A stretch of 64,000 nucleotides of DNA, taken from the NCBI RefSeq assembly GCF_900104025.1, contig NZ_FNIQ01000001.1, positions 62,001-126,000 on the forward strand, given 5' to 3'. The DNA comes from Geodermatophilus sp. DSM 45219 (GTDB lineage Bacteria > Actinomycetota > Actinomycetes > Mycobacteriales > Geodermatophilaceae). The notes under the pieces were generated by a model. The model was not told the origin of the DNA. It saw only the letters and a list, made by a program, of their open reading frames with translations, and searched no databases. The position numbers and the translations under genes were made by a program. Shown here piece after piece: positions 42,501 through 50,681 of the stretch. Each line of letters begins with the position of its first letter. The stretch's first letter is position 1.

Positions 42501-43668
42501 ACCGGTTGCCGTGGGCGTCCACCGCGACGAGCGTGTAGCGGTAGGTGGTGTCGTTGACCAGCGGGGCGTCGGTGTACGTGGTCGCGCCGGTCACGGTGGC
42601 GACCTCGGTGCCGCCGCGGAGCACCCGGTAGGAAGCCAGGTCGGGCTCGGCGTTGGCCGTCCAGGTCAGCGTGACCCGCCCGTCGCCGCGCTGCGCGGCC
42701 AGGCCCGTCGGAGCGGCCGGCGGGGTGAGGTCGGTGGGCGTGACGTCGACCGCGGCCGAGGGCGCCGACCGGTTCCCGTGGGTGTCCACGGCGACCAGCG
42801 TGTAGCGGTAGGTGCGGTCGTTGACCAGCGGCTGGTCGACGTGCGAGGTGCCGGCCAGGAACACCACCTGCTGGCCGTCCCGCAGCAGCGCGTAGCCGGC
42901 GAGGTCGGGCTCGGTGCTCGCCGTCCAGGACAGTCCGGCGCGCCCGTCGCCCCGGCCGCCGGTCAGCCCGGTGGGCGCCGCGGGCGGGGTCAGGTCGGTC
43001 GGGGTCGCGCCGGCCGCGGGTGCCGAGGAGGCCGACCAGTTCCCCGAGGTGTCGCGGGTCTGCACGGTGTAGCCGTAGGTGCGGTCGTTGACCACCGCGG
43101 TGTCCCGCCAGGTCGTGGTGCCGCGGCCGGCGAGCACGCCGCTGACGTCCACGCCGTCGCGGAGCACGCGGTAGGCGTCGGCGTCGTAGTCGGCCGTGTT
43201 CGCCGTCCAGGACAGGTCGACCCGGCCGTCCCCGCGGGTGGCGGCCACACCGGTGGGGGCGGCCGGCGCGACGGTGTCCCGCGGGGTGCCGCGGGCCGGG
43301 GCGCTCGGCTGGCCCACGTAGTTGGTGGGGAACAGGAAGACGACCTCGGTCGTCTGGGTCCGCACGGTGACGGTGTACTCCTGGCCGTTCACCAGCCCGG
43401 TCAGGGTGGCGCTCCGGGTGGTGGCGTTCGTGGTGGCCCGGGGCGTCGTCTCGGTGCCCAGGAACACCTGGTAGCCGCTGGTGGTCGTCTCGGGCGACGC
43501 GCTCCAGGTGACGACCAGCGCCCGGTCGGCACCGGTCGCCACGACGCTCGCCGGAGGTGCGGGGTCCTGGGTGCTCGCCGTCTGCAGCCGCGGCGAGGGG
43601 GTGGGCTGTCCGCACAGCGCCACGGTGAGCACCGCGAGGACGACGGCCAGCAGGCGCAGCAGCCGCAT
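39586..43668 (-). CDS. Giant secreted fibronectin type III / beta-propeller-like protein
   Basis: 1360 aa. A signal peptide covers residues 1 to about 22. Ten FN3 repeats of about 88-105 residues fill residues 35-960; repeats 3 to 9 are near-identical in layout (PTGL...GDGRVxLxWTANTEPDLAGYRVLRDG...TYRYTLVAVDTHGN). The last 395 residues carry repeated blade motifs of the type DPxDTNGxxDVYRxDxATG (DPADTNSAYELHLVD, DPRDTNGQADVYRFD, VPGDTNGRVDVFAKRL, LPSDGNGHTDHYRRDL), typical of PD40-like propellers. No LPXTG or membrane anchor is seen. An extracellular adhesive or scaffold role is inferred. ATG 43668 follows GGGGGACG. Confidence 0.85.
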   Translation of the reverse strand: MRLLRLLAVVLAVLTVALCGQPTPSPRLQTASTQDPAPPASVVATGADRALVVTWSASPETTTSGYQVFLGTETTPRATTNATTRSATLTGLVNGQEYTVTVRTQTTEVVFLFPTNYVGQPSAPARGTPRDTVAPAAPTGVAATRGDGRVDLSWTANTADYDADAYRVLRDGVDVSGVLAGRGTTTWRDTAVVNDRTYGYTVQTRDTSGNWSASSAPAAGATPTDLTPPAAPTGLTGGRGDGRAGLSWTASTEPDLAGYALLRDGQQVVFLAGTSHVDQPLVNDRTYRYTLVAVDTHGNRSAPSAAVDVTPTDLTPPAAPTGLAAQRGDGRVTLTWTANAEPDLASYRVLRGGTEVATVTGATTYTDAPLVNDTTYRYTLVAVDAHGNRSVSSAAVSATPHELEAPAPPTGLTATAGDRRVDLTWNANTEPDLAGYRVLRDGVQVATVTAPAYTDTTVADGTTYAYAVVAVDTHDNPSPPSGTVTVTTPDLRAPARPAGFSATAGEGEVVLRWTPNTEPDLAGYRVLRDGVQVATVTGTSHTDADVVDGTTYEYALVAVDRAGNASEPATASATPTDRTAPAAPTGVSAVRGDGLVSLSWAAGTEPDLAGYVVLRDGVELARVPGTTHVDAGLPADAAHAYSVAAVDTHGNTSAATPAAVETPADRRAPGGPAGLTAVAGDGQVTLTWTANDEPDLAGYVLLRDGVEVATPTGTTYTDSGLVNDRVYSYALVAVDTSANASRATKAETARPTDLTPPAVPAGFTGTPGDGRVDLAWAANTEPDLARYVLRRDGVRVTIPPGTAYSDTGLVNGRSYTYTLVAVDGHGNASAAATVVVTPADRTPPPAPTGVTVVTGDGQAELSWAPAPADVTEHRVLAADGSTVATAPAPATSVVVTGLTNGTTYRFTVVAVDASGNVSAPSAEVTVTPLAATVPAEGAGESGGLAAGGDGRFVVVGTRARLDPADTNSAYELHLVDRTLGTRTRIAPLAAGATGATDPTNTSVPAVSDDGRSVALATRAALDPRDTNGQADVYRFDVATRTWTLVSVPQGGTAHATVAGTLLQTAASVYATGPAVAISADGDLVLFHSARADLVPGDTNGRVDVFAKRLSTGAVTRVSTTTAGGELPGPATGPALALTPDGRFAVFGVDTAIGVQAYRKTLSGAGAGEARVVSQVTTALGRTLPFAVYRDTGDLAVSDDGRYVALVTTNKVTTGSPAQTNGTGLAYRVDLATGAVVALGTGQTSAWEHQVELDPTGRYAFFATTAAALPSDGNGHTDHYRRDLDGGVAGPLVLVTADAAGRATVGPTGAVTPAEYGRLLAVTGDRVLVTTSQPLSATDVNLRRDLYTKDLASGAVGSVLG

Positions 43669-43782
43669 CTCGCGTCCCCCTCCCGGAGGCGCCCGCGGAC
43701 CGGCGGGTGCCGGGTGCGTCCTCGGCGGGAACCCGGGGGTGCCTTGAGCCGAACCCGACGCCGGACCACCCGGAGGGGTGGG

Positions 43783-44688
43783 TCAGGGGACGGCGGCGTC
43801 CACGTCCCCCAGCTCGGCGCGCCGGCGGCGCACCGGGCTGCGGCGGGTGGCCAGCACGCAGCCCAGGACGACGACCGGCAGGCCGACGGCGAGCCCGAGG
43901 GTGAACGGCTCGTCGAGCAGCAGGACGCCGAGCAGGACCGCCACCGCGGGGTTGAGGAAGGTGATGACGAGCGCGCGCTGCGGGCCCACCTCGCGGATCA
44001 GCGCGAAGAACAGCGCCAGCGCCAGCGCCGTGCACACCACGCCGAGGACGAGCACGGCCAGCAGCGCGTCGCCCGGCGCCCGGGCCGCCTCGTCCATCCG
44101 GGGGACGGCGAACGGCGCGTAGAACACCGCGGTGACGGTGAGCGCGACCGCGCTGGCCGCCACGCCGGGCACCTCGGGCAGTGACCGGCTGACGATCAGC
44201 GGCGCGGTGGCGTACCCGACGACCACCAGCCCGACGGCCAGCAGCGGCAGCGGCGCGATCGCCTCGACGTCCAGGCCGAGCAGCACCGCGATGCCGGCCA
44301 CACCCAGGCCCATGCCGAGCAGCCGGACCGGGCCCAGCCGCTCCCCGTCGCCGCTCAGCCGGCCGGCCAGCGCGGCCACGAACGGCACCCCGGCGACGAG
44401 CAGGCCGGTGAGCGAGCTGGACAGCGTCTGCTCGGCGTAGGCCAGCAGCAGCCAGGGCCCGGTCATCTCCAGCACGGTGAAGGCGAGCAGCGGCCGCCAG
44501 TGCCGCAGCGCCGGCCGCAGCTGGCCGCGCGCCACCGTCCACGGCAGCAGCAGCGCCGCGCCCAGCAGACACCGGCCGAAGACGACGACCACGGGCGAGA
44601 GGTCCTCGACCGCCACCTTGATGAGCAGGTACGGCACGCCCCAGATCAGCGACATCGCCAGGAACAGCGCCCAGCCCCGCCGGCTCAC
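43783..44688 (-). CDS. EamA/DMT-superfamily transporter
   Basis: 301 aa with ten membrane helices in two EamA repeats: MSLIWGVPYLLIKVAVEDLSPVVVVFGR opens the first, and a second begins near residue 150. Such proteins export metabolites or amino acids; the substrate cannot be told. Both halves end with conserved Gly-rich helices (LTGLLVAGVPFVAALAG; FLNPAVAVLLGVLLLDEP). The GTG at 44688 is divergent from the DUF2243 gene. Confidence 0.9.
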   Translation of the reverse strand: MSRRGWALFLAMSLIWGVPYLLIKVAVEDLSPVVVVFGRCLLGAALLLPWTVARGQLRPALRHWRPLLAFTVLEMTGPWLLLAYAEQTLSSSLTGLLVAGVPFVAALAGRLSGDGERLGPVRLLGMGLGVAGIAVLLGLDVEAIAPLPLLAVGLVVVGYATAPLIVSRSLPEVPGVAASAVALTVTAVFYAPFAVPRMDEAARAPGDALLAVLVLGVVCTALALALFFALIREVGPQRALVITFLNPAVAVLLGVLLLDEPFTLGLAVGLPVVVLGCVLATRRSPVRRRRAELGDVDAAVP

Positions 44689-44764
44689 CGCTGTCCCCGC
44701 ACGGCGCCATCCTGCCCGGTGGCCCGGGGGGTTACCGCACTCCGGTCACGGGCACCGCCCGACG

Positions 44765-45220
44765 GTGAGCGGCACCCCTCCCGCGTCCGGCCGGCGGCTC
44801 GCGGTCTCCGGGCTGCTGCTCGGCGCCGGGCTGATGGGCTCGGTCGACGAGATCGTCTTCCACCAGCTGCTGGCCTGGCACTCCTTCTACGACCGCGCCG
44901 GCGGGACGGCCGCGCTGGTGTCGGACGGCCTGCTGCACGCGGCGACGCTGTCGGCCGTGGTCGCCGGGCTGGCGCTGCTGGCCGACCTGCGCCGCCGCGG
45001 CGGGTTCGACGCCGGCCGGTGGTGGGCGTTCGTCCTGCTGGGCGCCGGCGCCTTCCAGCTGTGGGACGGCGTGGTCGACCACAAGCTGCTCCGGGTGCAC
45101 CAGGTCCGCTACGGCGTCGACCTCACCGGCTACGACCTGGCCTGGAACGCGTCCGCCGTCGTCCTGCTCGCCGCCGGGGCGGTGCTGCTCCTCCGGGCCC
45201 GGCGGCGGCCCGCGCGGTGA
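44765..45220 (+). CDS. DUF2243 membrane protein
   Basis: 151 aa with four membrane helices. The family motif LMGSVDEIVFHQLLAWHSFYD near residue 30, FQLWDGVVDHKLLRVHQVRY near residue 100 and YDLAWNASA are all present. Conserved His and Asp residues sit within the helices and suggest metal or haem contacts. DUF2243 genes usually precede ctaG-like genes, as here (GTGA overlap). GTG 44765. Confidence 0.9.
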   Translation: MSGTPPASGRRLAVSGLLLGAGLMGSVDEIVFHQLLAWHSFYDRAGGTAALVSDGLLHAATLSAVVAGLALLADLRRRGGFDAGRWWAFVLLGAGAFQLWDGVVDHKLLRVHQVRYGVDLTGYDLAWNASAVVLLAAGAVLLLRARRRPAR

Positions 45221-45954
45221 CCGTGCTGCTCGGCGCGCTGCTGGCCGCCGGCGCGGTCTACGTCGCGGCCGGCCGGCGCACGCCGTGGCCGCTGCTGCGG
45301 ACGGCGTCCTGGGTGGCCGGGCTGGTCGCGGCCGGTGCCGGCGCCGTGCTGTCCGCCGCGCACGGCGACCTGCGCACGCACATGGCCGGGCACCTGCTGC
45401 TGGGCATGGGAGCGCCGCTGCTGCTGGTGCTCGCCGCCCCGGTCACCCTGGCGCTGCGCGCGCTGCCGGTCGCGGCCGCCCGGCGGCTGGCCCGGCTGCT
45501 GCGGACTCCGCCGCTGCGCTGGGCGACCGACCCGCTGGTCGCCGTCCCGGCCAACGCCGCGGGGCTGTGGCTGCTGTACGGCACCGGCCTGCACGCGGCG
45601 GTCGCGCACCGGCCGGTCGCCGCCGCGCTGGTCGCGCTGCACGTCCTGGTCAGCGGGTACCTCGCCACCGCCGCGGTGCTGGCCGTCGACCCGGCGCCGC
45701 ACCGCCGCCCGGTCGGCGTGCGCGCCGCGGCGCTGGCCGCCGGGGCGGCCGCGCACGACGTCCTGGCGAAGTGGCTCTACGCCGCCCCGCTGCCCGGCGT
45801 CCGGGCCGCCGAGGAGGGCGCCCGGCTGATGTGGGACGGCGGCACCGTGGTCACCGTGGTGGTCGCCGCGGTGCTGTGGCGGCGCTGGTACGTCAGCCGG
45901 GCCGCCGTCCGCGCCGCGGGAGCGCCCACCGCGGCCGCCGTCGGGCCAGCATGA
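45217..45954 (+). CDS. CtaG-like cytochrome c oxidase assembly membrane protein
   Basis: 245 aa with about seven membrane helices. His residues in LRTHMAGHLLLGMGAPLLLVLAAPVTLALRALP, the segment LLYGTGLHAAVAH and AAHDVLAKWLYA fit the actinobacterial CtaG (caa3_CtaG) family, implicated in copper delivery to cytochrome oxidase. It is translationally coupled to the DUF2243 gene by GTGA. No oxidase subunit genes are nearby. Confidence 0.87.
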   Translation: MTVLLGALLAAGAVYVAAGRRTPWPLLRTASWVAGLVAAGAGAVLSAAHGDLRTHMAGHLLLGMGAPLLLVLAAPVTLALRALPVAAARRLARLLRTPPLRWATDPLVAVPANAAGLWLLYGTGLHAAVAHRPVAAALVALHVLVSGYLATAAVLAVDPAPHRRPVGVRAAALAAGAAAHDVLAKWLYAAPLPGVRAAEEGARLMWDGGTVVTVVVAAVLWRRWYVSRAAVRAAGAPTAAAVGPA

Positions 45955-45958
45955 GCCG

Positions 45959-46309
45959 GTGGACGCCGCCGCCCGCCTCGCCGCCCTCGTCGCCGCCCTC
46001 GTCGACGCCCTCGCCGGCGAGCCGGACGTGACCCCGCCCGACGCCACCGGGCCCCGCCGGTTCGGCTCGCGGGCGCTGCAGGTCGACGGCGCGGCGTTCG
46101 CGATGGTCGTGCGGGGCGCGCTCGTGCTGGAGCTGCCCGGGGACCGGGTGGCCGGGCTGCTCGCCGACGGGCGGGGCGGGGCGTTCGGCGGCCGGGGGCG
46201 GCCCTACCGCGAGCGGGTGGCGCTGGCCGACGGCGAGCCGGGCACCGACCTGCCGCTGGCGCGCGAGGCGCTCGCCTTCGCCCGCGCCCGGCGCGACGCC
46301 GTCACCTGA
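45959..46309 (+). CDS. Small TfoX/YjbR-like protein
   Basis: 116 aa. The central part, PRRFGSRALQVDGAAFAMVVRGALVLELPGDRVAGLLADGRGGAFGG, resembles the TfoX N-terminal or YjbR fold seen in many small actinobacterial proteins. No catalytic motif is visible. GTG 45959 lies 4 nt after the ctaG-like stop, suggesting read-through in one operon. Its end overlaps the convergent GyrI-domain remnant by 8 nt. Confidence 0.65.
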   Translation: MDAAARLAALVAALVDALAGEPDVTPPDATGPRRFGSRALQVDGAAFAMVVRGALVLELPGDRVAGLLADGRGGAFGGRGRPYRERVALADGEPGTDLPLAREALAFARARRDAVT

Positions 46310-46662
46310 CCGGCCAGACCACCTCCGGGTGCGGCTCGTCGGGGCCGACGTCCCGGCCGGTCAGGTACCTCGGCCGGGCTGCCGCTGCGCTCCAGCCCGG
46401 CGGCCTCGCACCAGCGGGCGACGGCGTCGTAGGCGTCGAGGACGCGCGGGAAGCCCGCCTCGGCGCGGGTCAGCACGGTGACCGCCTCGCGCCCGGCCGG
46501 CTGCCCCCGCACGCGCAGCTCCCCCGCCGTCCGCACCGCACCGCGGAACGGGACGGCGACCTCCACCGGGCCGTCGCCGTCCTCGGTGACCATGCCGAGG
46601 TAGGCGACCCGCAGCGCGCCGGAACGGGTCGCACCCGACGCGCGGCAGGTGCTCGTCCACAC
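46302..46662 (-). pseudogene. GyrI-like effector-binding domain remnant (truncated, frameshifted)
   Basis: The frame from 46662 encodes RVAYLGMVTEDGDGPVEVAVPF, then REAVTVLTRAEAGFPRVLDAYDAVARWCEAAGLERSGSPAEV. This is the second half of a bacterial transcription-activator effector-binding (GyrI-like) domain. After AEV the expected ending appears only in another frame: YLTGRDVGPDEPHPEVVWPVR, stop at 46302. GAGGTACCTG in place of GAGGTNTACCTG implies a 2-nt deletion near 46368. The first half of the domain and any MerR helix are missing. It is a decayed gene or contains a sequencing error. Confidence 0.6.
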
Positions 46663-46701
46663 CGGTCCCCCTCGAGCCGGCCCCGGGGCCGGGTCGAGCG
46701 C

Positions 46702-47160
46702 TCAGCCGCCGTACCGCATCGCGAAGTCGGCGAACCGGCGCAGCGAGAGGCGGACGCCGAGCACGACGGCCGGCTTGGCCAGCGGCCAGCCCAGCCGGCC
46801 GACCACGCCGAAGGGCAGCCACAGCTGCTCGGTCCAGGTGACGGTGGAGCCCGCGAAGCGCGGGACGACCTCGAAGGTGCCCGGACCGCGCACGATCCGG
46901 CCGGTGTGCTGCACGACCGCACGCCGCGGCGGGTCCCACTGGGTGATCACCATCGTGTCCAGCACGCCGAGGTGCCGGCCACCGGGCCGCGGGAGGCCGG
47001 TGCGCGCGGCGAGCCGGCCGCCGACGGCCTCCGGGTCGCCGCCGGTGACCTCCACGTCGGTGAGGAGCATCCACTCCCCCTGACGGGTCCAGTCGGTCAG
47101 CGCCGCCCACACCTGCCGCGGCGGCGCGTCCACGTGCACGGTCTCCACCAGTTCACGCAT
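46702..47160 (-). CDS. SRPBCC family protein (polyketide cyclase-like)
   Basis: 152 aa. The START/Bet v1-like pattern is clear: VETVHVDAPPRQVWAALTDWTRQGEWML, VGGRLAARTGL, VITQWDPPRRAVVQHTG, STVTWTEQLWLPFG, and a C-terminal long helix (VVLGVRLSLRRFADFAMRYG). It is probably a lipid or hydrophobic ligand binder. ATG 47160 overlaps the end of the upstream DivIVA-like gene by 8 nt, so the two are co-expressed. No enzyme function is evident. Confidence 0.85.
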   Translation of the reverse strand: MRELVETVHVDAPPRQVWAALTDWTRQGEWMLLTDVEVTGGDPEAVGGRLAARTGLPRPGGRHLGVLDTMVITQWDPPRRAVVQHTGRIVRGPGTFEVVPRFAGSTVTWTEQLWLPFGVVGRLGWPLAKPAVVLGVRLSLRRFADFAMRYGG

Positions 47161-47515
47161 CGGCGTGCGCTCCGTTCCCGCCCGCGGGCGCCTCGTCCGC
47201 ACCGGGCGTCCGCCCGGTGCCCTCCAGCCGGGCGCGCAGCGCCGCGACCTGTCCGTCACGCTCCTCGAGCGCCCGGGCCAGCTGCTCCAGCAGCCAGTCG
47301 ACCTCGGTCATCCGGTAGCCGCGCACGGTCACCGTCATGCGCACCCCGCGGACGTCGTCCGCGGTGACCGGCCGGTCCTGCGGCAGCTCCAGCGGGGAGC
47401 GCTCGGGATCGGCCGGCGGCTGCGTCTCGCCCCGCCCCATCAGCACCGCACCGCCGAGGAACAGCAGCGCCGCGACCACCACGGTGGTGAGGACGACGAC
47501 GACCGCGGTCAGCAC
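47153..47515 (-). CDS. DivIVA-domain small membrane protein
   Basis: 120 aa. One N-terminal membrane helix (LTAVVVVLTTVVVAALLFLGGAVLMG) is followed by a cytoplasmic DivIVA-type segment: TVRGYRMTEVDWLLEQLARALEERDGQVAALRARLEG, a probable coiled coil. The RGYRMxEVDxxL motif is the membrane-curvature/polymer motif of DivIVA proteins; similar small proteins occur beside dap and LOG genes in actinobacteria. A start at GTG 47515 is preferred because earlier in-frame starts lie inside the LOG gene. Confidence 0.75.
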   Translation of the reverse strand: MLTAVVVVLTTVVVAALLFLGGAVLMGRGETQPPADPERSPLELPQDRPVTADDVRGVRMTVTVRGYRMTEVDWLLEQLARALEERDGQVAALRARLEGTGRTPGADEAPAGGNGAHADA

Positions 47516-47555
47516 CGGAGGACCCCAAGCTCTCCCTCGGCGCGGTCCCGTGCCA

Positions 47556-48395
47556 TCACGCGTCGCTGGGGTCGTCGTCCACCGGGAACGCGCGCATGCC
47601 GCCGCCGTTGTCACCGGCCTGCCGCGCCTTCTCCGCCTCCTGGACGATCCGCACGACCTCGTCGACGTCGTCGGTGACCGTGAACAGGTCCAGGTCGGTG
47701 TCCTTGATCGTCGCCGCGGGCACCATCGTCGTCCGCAGCCAGTCGACCAGCCCCGACCAGTACTCCGACCCGAACAGCACCACCGGGAAGCGGGTCACCT
47801 TGCGGGTCTGCACCAGGGTCAGCGCCTCGAACAGCTCGTCGAGGGTGCCGAATCCGCCGGGCAGGATGACGAAGGCCTGCGCGTACTTCACGAACATCGT
47901 CTTGCGGACGAAGAAGTAGCGGAACGCGATGCCGACGTCGACCCACTCGTTGAGCTCCTGCTCGAACGGCAGCTCGATGCCGAGGCCGACCGAGAGCCCG
48001 CCGGCCTCCGAGGCGCCGCGGTTGGCCGCCTCCATCGCGCCGGGGCCACCGCCGGTGATGACGGCGTAGCCGGCGTCGGCCAGCGCCGCGCCGATCGCCA
48101 CGCCGGCCGCGTAGTGCGGCGAGTCCTGCGGGGTGCGGGCGCTGCCGAAGACGCTGACGGCCTTGGGCAGCTCGGCCAGCAGCCCGAAGCCCTCGACGAA
48201 CTCGCTCTGGATCCGCAGGACCCGCCAGGGGTCGGTGTGCACCCAGTCCGTGGGGCCGCGGCGGTCGAGCAGCCGGGCGTCGGTCGTCGTCCCCTGCAGG
48301 CGGGGGTCGGGCTCGCCGCCGCGCAGCATGACCGGGCCGCGGTGGCGGGTGGGCCGCGGCTTGCGGGCGTTGGCGGGCTCGGGGGTGGTCGTCAC
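47556..48395 (-). CDS. LOG family protein (TIGR00730)
   Basis: 279 aa. The Rossmann-like LOG motifs are present: [39 protein letters not shown] and [22 protein letters not shown] (the PGGxGTxxE signature). Family members remove ribose-5-phosphate from cytokinin or purine nucleotides. The M. tuberculosis homologue Rv1205 was shown to make cytokinins. The first 40 residues are a basic, disordered extension. GTG 48395 overlaps the dapE stop (GTGA). Confidence 0.9.
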   Translation of the reverse strand: MTTTPEPANARKPRPTRHRGPVMLRGGEPDPRLQGTTTDARLLDRRGPTDWVHTDPWRVLRIQSEFVEGFGLLAELPKAVSVFGSARTPQDSPHYAAGVAIGAALADAGYAVITGGGPGAMEAANRGASEAGGLSVGLGIELPFEQELNEWVDVGIAFRYFFVRKTMFVKYAQAFVILPGGFGTLDELFEALTLVQTRKVTRFPVVLFGSEYWSGLVDWLRTTMVPAATIKDTDLDLFTVTDDVDEVVRIVQEAEKARQAGDNGGGMRAFPVDDDPSDA

Positions 48396-49516
48396 GCGGG
48401 CTCCTGGCTGGTGGGCGTCGTCAGGTAGGCGACGAGGGCGTCCTCGGCCGGCTGCAGGCGCTCGACCAGCACGTGCTCCTCGCGGGTGTGGGCGAGCTGC
48501 GGGTCGCCGGGGCCGTAGTTGACGGCGGGGATGCCGAAGGCGGCGAACCGGGCGACGTCGGTCCAGCCGAGCTTGGCCCGCGCCGGGCGGCCGACGGCGG
48601 CGACGAAGGCCGCGGCCGCGGGCTCGGACAGACCCGGCAGCGCGCCGCCGGCGTTGTCGGTGACGGTCAGCGTGGCACCGGCGGCGACCGCGTCGGCGAA
48701 GACCTCGCGGACGTGCGCCTCCGCGGCGTCCTCGTCCCGGTCGGGCGCGTAGCGGAAGTTCACCGTCAGCGCGGCCTCGTCCGGGATCACGTTGCCGGCG
48801 ACGCCCCCGGAGATGCCGACGGCGTTGAGCCCCTCGCGGTAGCGGCAGCCGTCGATCTCCACCTCCCGGGGCCGGTAGGCGGCCAGCGTGGCCAGCGCCC
48901 CGGCCAGGCCGTGGACGGCGTTGACGCCGAGCCAGCTCCGTGCGCTGTGCGCCCGCCTGCCCGTCGTCTCCAGCCGGGCGCGCAGGGTGCCCTGGCAGCC
49001 GGCCTCGATCTCCCCGTCGGTGGGCTCGAGCAGGATCGCGAGGTCGCCGTAGAGCCAGCCGCGCCGTTCCCGCGCCACCCGGCCGAGGCCGTTCTTGACC
49101 GCCTCGACCTCCTCGTTGTCGTAGAAGACGAACGTGAGGTCGTGCGCGGGCCGTGCACCCGGGACGCCGAAGCGCCCGGCCAGCCGGAGCACCACCGCGT
49201 CCCCGGCCTTCATGTCGCTGGTGCCGCAGCCGTACAACCGGCCGGTGGTCTCGTCGAGGCGGCTGGGCACGTTGTCGGCGATCGGCACGGTGTCCAGGTG
49301 GCCGGCGAGGACGACCCGGGTGGGCAGCCCCAGGTTCGTCCGGGCGAGGACGGCGTCCCCCACCCGCTCCACCTCCAGCCCGCCGAGCGCCCGCAGCGCC
49401 GCCTCGACCGCATCGGCGAGGGCCGCCTCGCTCCCGGACACCGACGGGGCGTCGACCAGCGCGCGGGTGAGCGTCAGGACGTCGGCTGCGGGGTCCAGCG
49501 GGGGCAGGTCGCTCAC
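48392..49516 (-). CDS. dapE: Succinyl-diaminopimelate desuccinylase
   Basis: 374 aa, M20 peptidase family. The zinc-site motifs [11 protein letters not shown] and [17 protein letters not shown], and the dimerisation domain from about residue 175, are present. It converts N-succinyl-LL-diaminopimelate to LL-diaminopimelate and succinate in lysine and peptidoglycan synthesis. It is divergent from dapD. GTG 49516; the end overlaps the LOG gene by 4 nt. Confidence 0.93.
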   Translation of the reverse strand: MSDLPPLDPAADVLTLTRALVDAPSVSGSEAALADAVEAALRALGGLEVERVGDAVLARTNLGLPTRVVLAGHLDTVPIADNVPSRLDETTGRLYGCGTSDMKAGDAVVLRLAGRFGVPGARPAHDLTFVFYDNEEVEAVKNGLGRVARERRGWLYGDLAILLEPTDGEIEAGCQGTLRARLETTGRRAHSARSWLGVNAVHGLAGALATLAAYRPREVEIDGCRYREGLNAVGISGGVAGNVIPDEAALTVNFRYAPDRDEDAAEAHVREVFADAVAAGATLTVTDNAGGALPGLSEPAAAAFVAAVGRPARAKLGWTDVARFAAFGIPAVNYGPGDPQLAHTREEHVLVERLQPAEDALVAYLTTPTSQEPA

Positions 49517-49643
49517 GACCGCCGAGCCTACGGGCGGGCCCCGGGGCGGGCCGCCGCAGCACGCGGTCGGTCACCCGCCGTTCACCCGGGCCGACGGGAC
49601 CGGCAGCGACCGGGTGCACCCGCTGCTGGGTAGCGTCGTCGCC

Positions 49644-50618
49644 GTGACCGCTCCCGCCCCGCACTCCGCCGTCGCCGCCGGCCTGGCCACCGTGACCCCC
49701 GCGGGCACGGTGCTCGACACCTGGTACCCCGAGCCGCGCCTCGGTGCGCCCGAGGGCGCCGCGGCCGGCACCACCCGGCTGGGTGCGCTGGAGATCTCCG
49801 GTGAGCTCGGCCCCGACTACGGCGGCCTGGTGCGCAGCGACGAGGCCCGCGGTGTCGAGGTGATCGCCGTCCGCACCGTCATCGCCGACCTGGCCGCGCC
49901 CCCGGTCGACACCCACGACGTCTGGCTGCGACTGCACCTGCTGTCCTCCCGGCTGGTGACGCCGCGCTCGATCAACATGGACGGCGTCTTCGGCCTGCTG
50001 ACCAACGTGGCGTGGACCAGCGCCGGCCCGGTCGAGGCCGCGACGTTCAACGTCCACCGGCTGCGGGCCGCACTGGGGCACGTGACCGTGTTCGGCGTCG
50101 ACAAGTTCCCGCGGATGGTCGACTACGTCATCCCCTCCGGCGTCCGCGTGGCCGACGGCGACCGCGTGCGGCTGGGCGCCCACCTCGCCGAGGGGACGAC
50201 GGTCATGCACGAGGGCTTCGTCAACTACAACGCCGGCACCCTGGGCCCGTCGATGGTCGAGGGCCGGATCAGCGCCGGCGTGGTGGTCGGCGCCGACAGC
50301 GACGTCGGCGGCGGCGCCTCGATCATGGGCACCCTCTCCGGCGGCGGGAAGCAGGTCGTGTCGATCGGCAGGGGCTGCCTGCTGGGCGCCAACGCCGGCA
50401 TCGGCATCTCCCTCGGTGACAACTGCGTGGTGGAGGCCGGCTGCTACGTGACGGCCGGCGCGCGGGTGACCCTGCCCGACGGCTCGGTCGTCAAGGCCGC
50501 CGAGCTCTCCGGCCGCGACGGCCTGCTGTTCCGCCGGAACTCGGTCTCCGGCGCGCTGGAGGCGCTGCCCCGCACCGGCACCTGGGGCGAGCTCAACGCG
50601 GCGCTGCACAGCAACTAG
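49644..50618 (+). CDS. dapD: Tetrahydrodipicolinate N-succinyltransferase (actinobacterial type)
   Basis: 324 aa. The long actinobacterial DapD is recognisable by [53 protein letters not shown], then a left-handed beta-helix of hexapeptides ([36 protein letters not shown]). It uses succinyl-CoA to succinylate tetrahydrodipicolinate. With dapE and dapC nearby, the succinylase branch of lysine synthesis is covered. GTG 49644. Confidence 0.95.
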   Translation: MTAPAPHSAVAAGLATVTPAGTVLDTWYPEPRLGAPEGAAAGTTRLGALEISGELGPDYGGLVRSDEARGVEVIAVRTVIADLAAPPVDTHDVWLRLHLLSSRLVTPRSINMDGVFGLLTNVAWTSAGPVEAATFNVHRLRAALGHVTVFGVDKFPRMVDYVIPSGVRVADGDRVRLGAHLAEGTTVMHEGFVNYNAGTLGPSMVEGRISAGVVVGADSDVGGGASIMGTLSGGGKQVVSIGRGCLLGANAGIGISLGDNCVVEAGCYVTAGARVTLPDGSVVKAAELSGRDGLLFRRNSVSGALEALPRTGTWGELNAALHSN

Positions 50619-50681
50619 GCGACCGACACCGCCGCCGCGCGTCCAGGATCCGCCCAGGGTCCGCACCTACAGTCGCGGGCG

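Noticed and set aside
39835..44184. Very long open frame on the plus strand (1449 codons) opposite the FN3 protein
   Set aside because: The composition is Gly/Arg/Val-rich and repetitive, it mirrors the FN3 gene codon by codon, and it has no recognisable domain. It is an antisense shadow caused by high GC at third codon positions.
47556..50666. 1036-codon minus-strand frame joining the LOG protein to upstream sequence
   Set aside because: Everything before 48395 is the antisense of dapD or another frame of dapE. The LOG gene starts at GTG 48395 with a 4-nt overlap to dapE.
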